A stretch of 64,000 nt of DNA. Origin: Oscillospiraceae bacterium (GTDB lineage: Bacteria; Bacillota; Clostridia; Oscillospirales; Oscillospiraceae). Below, in pieces: positions 60,342-64,000 of the stretch (its first letter is position 1; each line of letters begins with the position of its first letter). The notes below the pieces were generated by a model that saw only the letters and a list, made by a program, of their open reading frames with translations, was not told the DNA's origin and made no database searches. Made by a program: the position numbers and the translations under genes. The stretch spans positions 1 through 64,000 of the forward strand of contig JAFWDU010000013.1 of NCBI GenBank assembly GCA_017516005.1, given 5' to 3'.

Positions 60342-61552
60342 GGCGTCACCTCATGGCAGAGACTTCCGGCCAGCATGCCGGATGACCATGCCCACTGCAG
60401 ATTGAAACCGCCGCAAGGACCGTCAACATCCAGCACTTCTCCGCAGGCATACAGGCCGGGGACAAGCAGACTTTCCAGAGTCTTCGGATGAAACTGGGAA
60501 GCATCCGCGCCGCCGATGGTAATCTGAGCGTTCTCCATACCGAAGCTTCCTGTCAGTTCCAGCGAAAAAGCTTTGGCCTGCGTACAGCATTTCTCCAGCT
60601 GCGCCGGCAGGAGCGATCCAAGGGAGACAGATGCCTCAATGCCGGCTTTACGGACAAGTACACGGCCCAGACGGTTGTGGATCATGCCTGTGAAAAGATC
60701 CTCTGCAGTGAGTTCCGGCAGAGTTTGAACGCGGTTCTTCATCGCGGAAAGCAGCGCATTATGGGAGAACTGCGGGAGAAAGTCCAGTAACAGCTGGCAG
60801 GGATACTGTTTATCCGCGACTCTGGAAAGATCAAAAATGGCAGGTCCGCTGACGCCGCCGTCCACGAACTGTACTTCCCCCGAATGGGTTAAGAGCAGAT
60901 CGCCGTGATGCAGAAGCTGCATGGAAGCCTGCGCACGGATCCCTTTCAGGCTTTTCAGGAGAGGTTCCGGAGAGCGAAGCTGCACAAGTCCCGGGGAGAG
61001 AGGTGTAACGCTGTGGCCGAGCATTCGAAGAAATCTTGCTCCGTCACTGGTTGCGCCGAGCTTTTCAGATGCAGGACCGCCGCATGCAATAATGAGCTTG
61101 TCGCATGAGAAATCACCGCTGGATGTTTCCAGGTGGAATCCGTGCTTTCCGATTTGTACAGATTGAACTTCACATCCAAGAACGGTCTGTACGCCGGAAG
61201 CATCCAGGGCAAAACGAAGTACGTCAACAACACTGTTGGCCTGATCCGAAAGCGGATAGCATCGGCCATCCTCCTCTGAGACCCATACCAGTCCGAGCTT
61301 TTCAAAAAAGGAGAGTGTACTGGAAACGGGAAAGGCTTCAAGAGCGAAACAATCCGCTCCGGTATCGGAGTGATATGAGGACGGAAGTGCGCTCAGATTG
61401 GTCAGATTGCATCTTCCGTTTCCGGTTGCAGACAGTTTTCGTCCGACCCTGTTCTGACGTTCAAGAAGACGCACCCGGTTGCCGGGTCGTCTGGATGCGG
61501 TGATAGCTGCGGCCATGCCGGAAGCGCCGGCCCCGATTACAATCGTCTGCAT
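60338..61552 (-). CDS. NAD(P)/FAD-dependent oxidoreductase, BaiN/HI0933 family
   Basis: 404 residues. FAD loop VIGAGASGMAAAITASRR, then GRKLSATGNGRCNLTN and GLYACGEVLDVDGPCGGFNLQWAWSSG-type C-terminal motif, both diagnostic of the HI0933/BaiN family. Some members act on bile-acid or other unsaturated ring systems in gut Clostridia; that function cannot be assigned here. AGGAGGGA before the ATG; coupled to the COG2509 gene. Confidence 0.9.
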   Translation of the reverse strand: MQTIVIGAGASGMAAAITASRRPGNRVRLLERQNRVGRKLSATGNGRCNLTNLSALPSSYHSDTGADCFALEAFPVSSTLSFFEKLGLVWVSEEDGRCYPLSDQANSVVDVLRFALDASGVQTVLGCEVQSVQIGKHGFHLETSSGDFSCDKLIIACGGPASEKLGATSDGARFLRMLGHSVTPLSPGLVQLRSPEPLLKSLKGIRAQASMQLLHHGDLLLTHSGEVQFVDGGVSGPAIFDLSRVADKQYPCQLLLDFLPQFSHNALLSAMKNRVQTLPELTAEDLFTGMIHNRLGRVLVRKAGIEASVSLGSLLPAQLEKCCTQAKAFSLELTGSFGMENAQITIGGADASQFHPKTLESLLVPGLYACGEVLDVDGPCGGFNLQWAWSSGMLAGSLCHEVTP

Positions 61553-61575
61553 GTGATCCCTCCTAGCTGATTCTT

Positions 61576-61604
61576 ATCTTACCGCAAATCCCATCATTCC
61601 GCAA
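61576..61604 (-). promoter_or_regulatory. Candidate promoter of the two flavoprotein genes
   Basis: TTGCGG (61604-61599), 17-base spacer, TAAGAT (61581-61576); moderate match. Confidence 0.45.
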
Positions 61605-61617
61605 TGGACCAAATTAG

Positions 61618-61646
61618 TTGACGGAAGCAGGCTTTGCGGGTAAAAT
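61618..61646 (+). promoter_or_regulatory. Sigma-A promoter of the 61680 gene
   Basis: TTGACG (61618-61623), 17-base spacer, TAAAAT (61641-61646). Confidence 0.7.
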
Positions 61647-61679
61647 ATTATGGAATACGATGAAAAAGGAGCGCTATCT

Positions 61680-63383
61680 ATGGAAGAAATCCTACGTGCT
61701 TTTCAACAGGCTTCCGGTCAGAATCAGGAGCAGCACAGCAACGCGCCGCTGCCAAAATGGAGCGTCAAACGTCTGATTGTCAGCCTGGTCATTACCCTTG
61801 TGTTCGGCGCTGTGCATTTCTATCTGTCTCTACCGGCACTGAATCTTCACTCCGGAGATATCTACAGATTTATTCTCCTGCTGCTTGTGGTCTTCTGCGT
61901 CTGTATGGTGCCGTTCCGGAGCGGCGGCCCCGTGCAGTATGTGAGGTATATCCGGAAGCGTCTGCAGGTTCCGTTCTGGATTGCCATTGCACTCATTGCA
62001 TTCGTCCTGATCGGCTCCATCACCGGCTGGGTTCTGTTCCGGAGCAAGAGCTACGCAAAGCTGCTTCCCATCGAGACAGGCGATTTTGCGGCGGAGGTGG
62101 AGCAGATCTCCTTTGATCAGATTCCCATGCTGGATTCCGCCTCAGCCAATGTGCTGGCCAATCGGAAACTGGGTGAGCTGGCGGATCTGGTCAGCCAGTT
62201 CGAGGTGGATTCCTCCTCTGTTCAGATCAATTACCGGGATCGTCCTGTTCGGGTCGCGTATCTCAATTACGGAGACTTCTTCAAATGGATCAACAACCGC
62301 TCGGAAGGTATTCCGGCCTACTTGATCACGGATATGGTCACGCAGGAGGTTACGGTTGTCCGGCTGAAGGAAGGAATGCGGTATACACCGTCCGAGCGGT
62401 TTGGAAGAAAACTGGAGCGGCATCTTCGCTTCCATTATCCAACGCTCATCTTTAATGATATCACCTTTGAAGTTGACGACGAAGGTGCTCCCTGGTGGCT
62501 TGCATCCGTGTGTACCAAGACAATCGGTCTCTTTGGCGGCGAGGACACAATTGGCGCTGTTCTTGTCAATGCCGTAACAGGAGAGAGCACATATTATTCC
62601 CTGAAGGACATTCCAGAGTGGTGCGACCGGGTCTTTAACGCGGAGCTGATCATCCAGCAGTATGACTATTACGGACGTTATCATAACGGCTACTGGAATT
62701 CCCTGTTCGGGCAGCGCGACGTAACAGTTACAACCGATGGCTACAACTACATAGCCCAGTCGGATGACGTGTGGCTGTATACGGGCATTACCTCCGTCGG
62801 TACGGATGAGGGAAACATCGGCTTTATCCTCGTCAACCAGAGAACGAAAGAAGCAAGATACTATTCCTGCGCCGGAGCAGAAGAGTACTCAGCCATGAAC
62901 TCTGCGGAAGGCGCGGTGCAGCAGTATCACTATGATGCAACCTTCCCGCTGCTTCTGAACATCGGCGGCCAGCCGACCTATTTCATGGCACTCAAAGACT
63001 ACTCCAACCTGGTAAAGCAGTATGCGATGGTAAATGTACAGCAGTATCAGGTTGTTGCAACAGGGAATACCGTTGCCTCATGCGAGCAGAATTATCTCTC
63101 CCTGCTGGCGCAGAATGGAATCCGCACGCAGGTGTCGGAAGAAGTTCTCGTGCAGGAGGAATATGACTCTGTGGAAGGTGTTATCGGAGAGATCAGAGCC
63201 GTGACCATAGATGGCAACACCGTGTTCTTTATCCGGATCGAAGGGTACGATGCGTACTACCGGATCAGTGCAAAGGATGAGATCATTACGGTCATTCTCT
63301 CTGCAGGTGATTCGGTCGCAATTGAGTATATTCCGTCTGATGGAGAGATCCGTGACGCGGTATCTGTGGAGCGCATATCCTGA
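61680..63383 (+). CDS. Large membrane protein of unknown function
   Basis: 567 residues from ATG 61680, with AAAGGAG upstream; the in-frame ATG at 61650 would precede or coincide with the transcript start. Soluble N-terminal stretch, three hydrophobic segments (about 32-52, 60-80, 100-120), then a large probably extracellular region of about 440 residues with alternating beta segments and repeated phrases such as GAVLVNAVTGESTYYSL and GFILVNQRTKEARYYSC, spaced about 100 residues apart, suggesting an internal duplication. C-terminal OB-like part (EVLVQEEYDSVEGVIGEI). No family recognised with confidence. Confidence 0.8.
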   Translation: MEEILRAFQQASGQNQEQHSNAPLPKWSVKRLIVSLVITLVFGAVHFYLSLPALNLHSGDIYRFILLLLVVFCVCMVPFRSGGPVQYVRYIRKRLQVPFWIAIALIAFVLIGSITGWVLFRSKSYAKLLPIETGDFAAEVEQISFDQIPMLDSASANVLANRKLGELADLVSQFEVDSSSVQINYRDRPVRVAYLNYGDFFKWINNRSEGIPAYLITDMVTQEVTVVRLKEGMRYTPSERFGRKLERHLRFHYPTLIFNDITFEVDDEGAPWWLASVCTKTIGLFGGEDTIGAVLVNAVTGESTYYSLKDIPEWCDRVFNAELIIQQYDYYGRYHNGYWNSLFGQRDVTVTTDGYNYIAQSDDVWLYTGITSVGTDEGNIGFILVNQRTKEARYYSCAGAEEYSAMNSAEGAVQQYHYDATFPLLLNIGGQPTYFMALKDYSNLVKQYAMVNVQQYQVVATGNTVASCEQNYLSLLAQNGIRTQVSEEVLVQEEYDSVEGVIGEIRAVTIDGNTVFFIRIEGYDAYYRISAKDEIITVILSAGDSVAIEYIPSDGEIRDAVSVERIS

Positions 63384-63411
63384 TTCTCAAGACATGCCGC
63401 TTTACCACATA

Positions 63412-63450
63412 AAAAGGCGCTGCCTGCGAAAGATGCGGGCAGCGCCTTTT
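63412..63450. terminator. Strong bidirectional terminator before ackA
   Basis: AAAAGGCGCTGCCTGC pairs with GCGGGCAGCGCCTTTT around a short loop; separates convergent genes. Confidence 0.88.
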
Positions 63451-63467
63451 GTGGTGTGAAAGATAGA

Positions 63468-64000
63468 TCAGCCCTGAACGAGTGCCTGGGTGTCCTTTGC
63501 AATCATGAGTTCCTCATTGGTGGGAATCAGCAGAACAGTGACCTTGGAGTCATCTGTTGAAATAACGGCCTCTTCACCGCGCTTCTTGTTGCGGTAGGGG
63601 CAGAGCTTCACGCCCAGGAATTCCAGGCCGTTGCAGATACGTTCACGCATCTGGCCGGAGTTTTCGCCGACACCGGCGGTGAATACGAGCACATCGAGTC
63701 CGCCGAGAGCAGCTGCATATGCACCGATGTACTTGCGGACTTCATAGGCGAATTTGTCAAGGGCAAGCGCGGCACGCTCATTGCCTGCGGCTGCTGCTTC
63801 TTCCAGATCGCGGAAGTCAGAGGAAACACCGGACATACCGGCCATACCGGACTTCTTGTTGAGGATGTTCAGCATCTCGTCCACGCTCAGCTCGTAACGG
63901 TTGCACAGGTACTGTACGACGCAGGGGTCGATATCTCCGGAGCGGGTTCCCATGGGCACGCCGGCAAGTGGGGACAGACCCATCGAGGTATCCTGGCATT
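63468..64000 (-). CDS. ackA: Acetate kinase, C-terminal part (cut by window edge)
   Basis: About 177 C-terminal residues of the roughly 400-residue enzyme. DTSMGLSPLAGVPMGTRSGD, RYELSVDEMLNIL, GLDVLVFTAGVGEN and the terminal IPTNEELMIAKDT are diagnostic. It interconverts acetyl phosphate and acetate with ATP formation, standard in fermenting Clostridia. The 5' end is beyond the right edge. Confidence 0.97.
   Translation of the reverse strand, partial: CQDTSMGLSPLAGVPMGTRSGDIDPCVVQYLCNRYELSVDEMLNILNKKSGMAGMSGVSSDFRDLEEAAAAGNERAALALDKFAYEVRKYIGAYAAALGGLDVLVFTAGVGENSGQMRERICNGLEFLGVKLCPYRNKKRGEEAVISTDDSKVTVLLIPTNEELMIAKDTQALVQG

Overview
The window reads as a chromosomal segment of a Gram-positive anaerobe of the Clostridia, most likely an Oscillospiraceae-type gut bacterium. 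This is inferred from the moderate GC content, strong AGGAGG ribosome sites, IreB, Prp with an extended L27, MurT/GatD, SLH/SH3/NlpC cell-wall proteins, and heavy use of transcription attenuation in leaders. Species cannot be named from the sequence. No rRNA, tRNA, CRISPR or prophage genes were seen.

Layout. (1) 1-141 is the 3' end of a group IIC-type intron (domains V and VI) whose body lies off the left edge. (2) 471-3234, + strand: zinc-ribbon membrane protein, DegV protein and a lipase-like lipoprotein. (3) 3310-9156, - strand: a yybP-ykoY-type (manganese) riboswitch before an ArsB/NhaD-type permease and a purine nucleoside phosphorylase, a membrane-anchored clostripain-family (C11) peptidase, and an OB-fold-like lipoprotein. 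(4) 9367-13848, -: a carbohydrate-type ABC importer whose binding-protein gene carries a frameshift. (5) 13978-22695, -: a compact pyrimidine operon transcribed pyrC-carB-pyrK-pyrD-pyrF-pyrE-pyrB-pyrI behind a terminator/antiterminator leader; carA is absent. (6) 22922-27292, -: potABCD polyamine importer preceded by an unusually large, self-complementary leader RNA that ends in an intrinsic terminator. (7) 27444-29018, -: SH3-NlpC/P60 hydrolase, a small unknown protein, and IreB. (8) 29411-33153, -: pheST behind a T-box. (9) 33203-44933, +: NAD(P)HX repair enzyme, alanine racemase, rplU-prp-rpmA, obgE, and a purC-purA-purB-guaA cluster. (10) 45211-46887, -: SH3-SLH-VanY-type peptidase. (11) 47240-54260, -: a complete glycine cleavage operon gcvT-gcvH-gcvPA-gcvPB-lplA-lpdA behind a tandem glycine riboswitch. 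(12) 54417-63383: exoA (-), murT-gatD and a GH25 muramidase (+), two flavoproteins (-), and an unknown membrane protein (+). (13) The right edge cuts ackA.

How it fits together. Nucleotide supply (pyr operon, purCAB-guaA, deoD), one-carbon metabolism from glycine, polyamine and sugar import, and peptidoglycan synthesis and remodelling (Alr, MurT/GatD, NlpC/P60, VanY-like, GH25) are side by side. At least five operons carry leader terminators: the Mn-type riboswitch, the pyr leader, the pot leader, the pheST T-box and the glycine riboswitch. The two cell-wall hydrolase units at 28.7 kb and 46.9 kb share near-identical promoters embedded in TGTAAC repeats, suggesting one common regulator. The pot leader is the best candidate for something undescribed.
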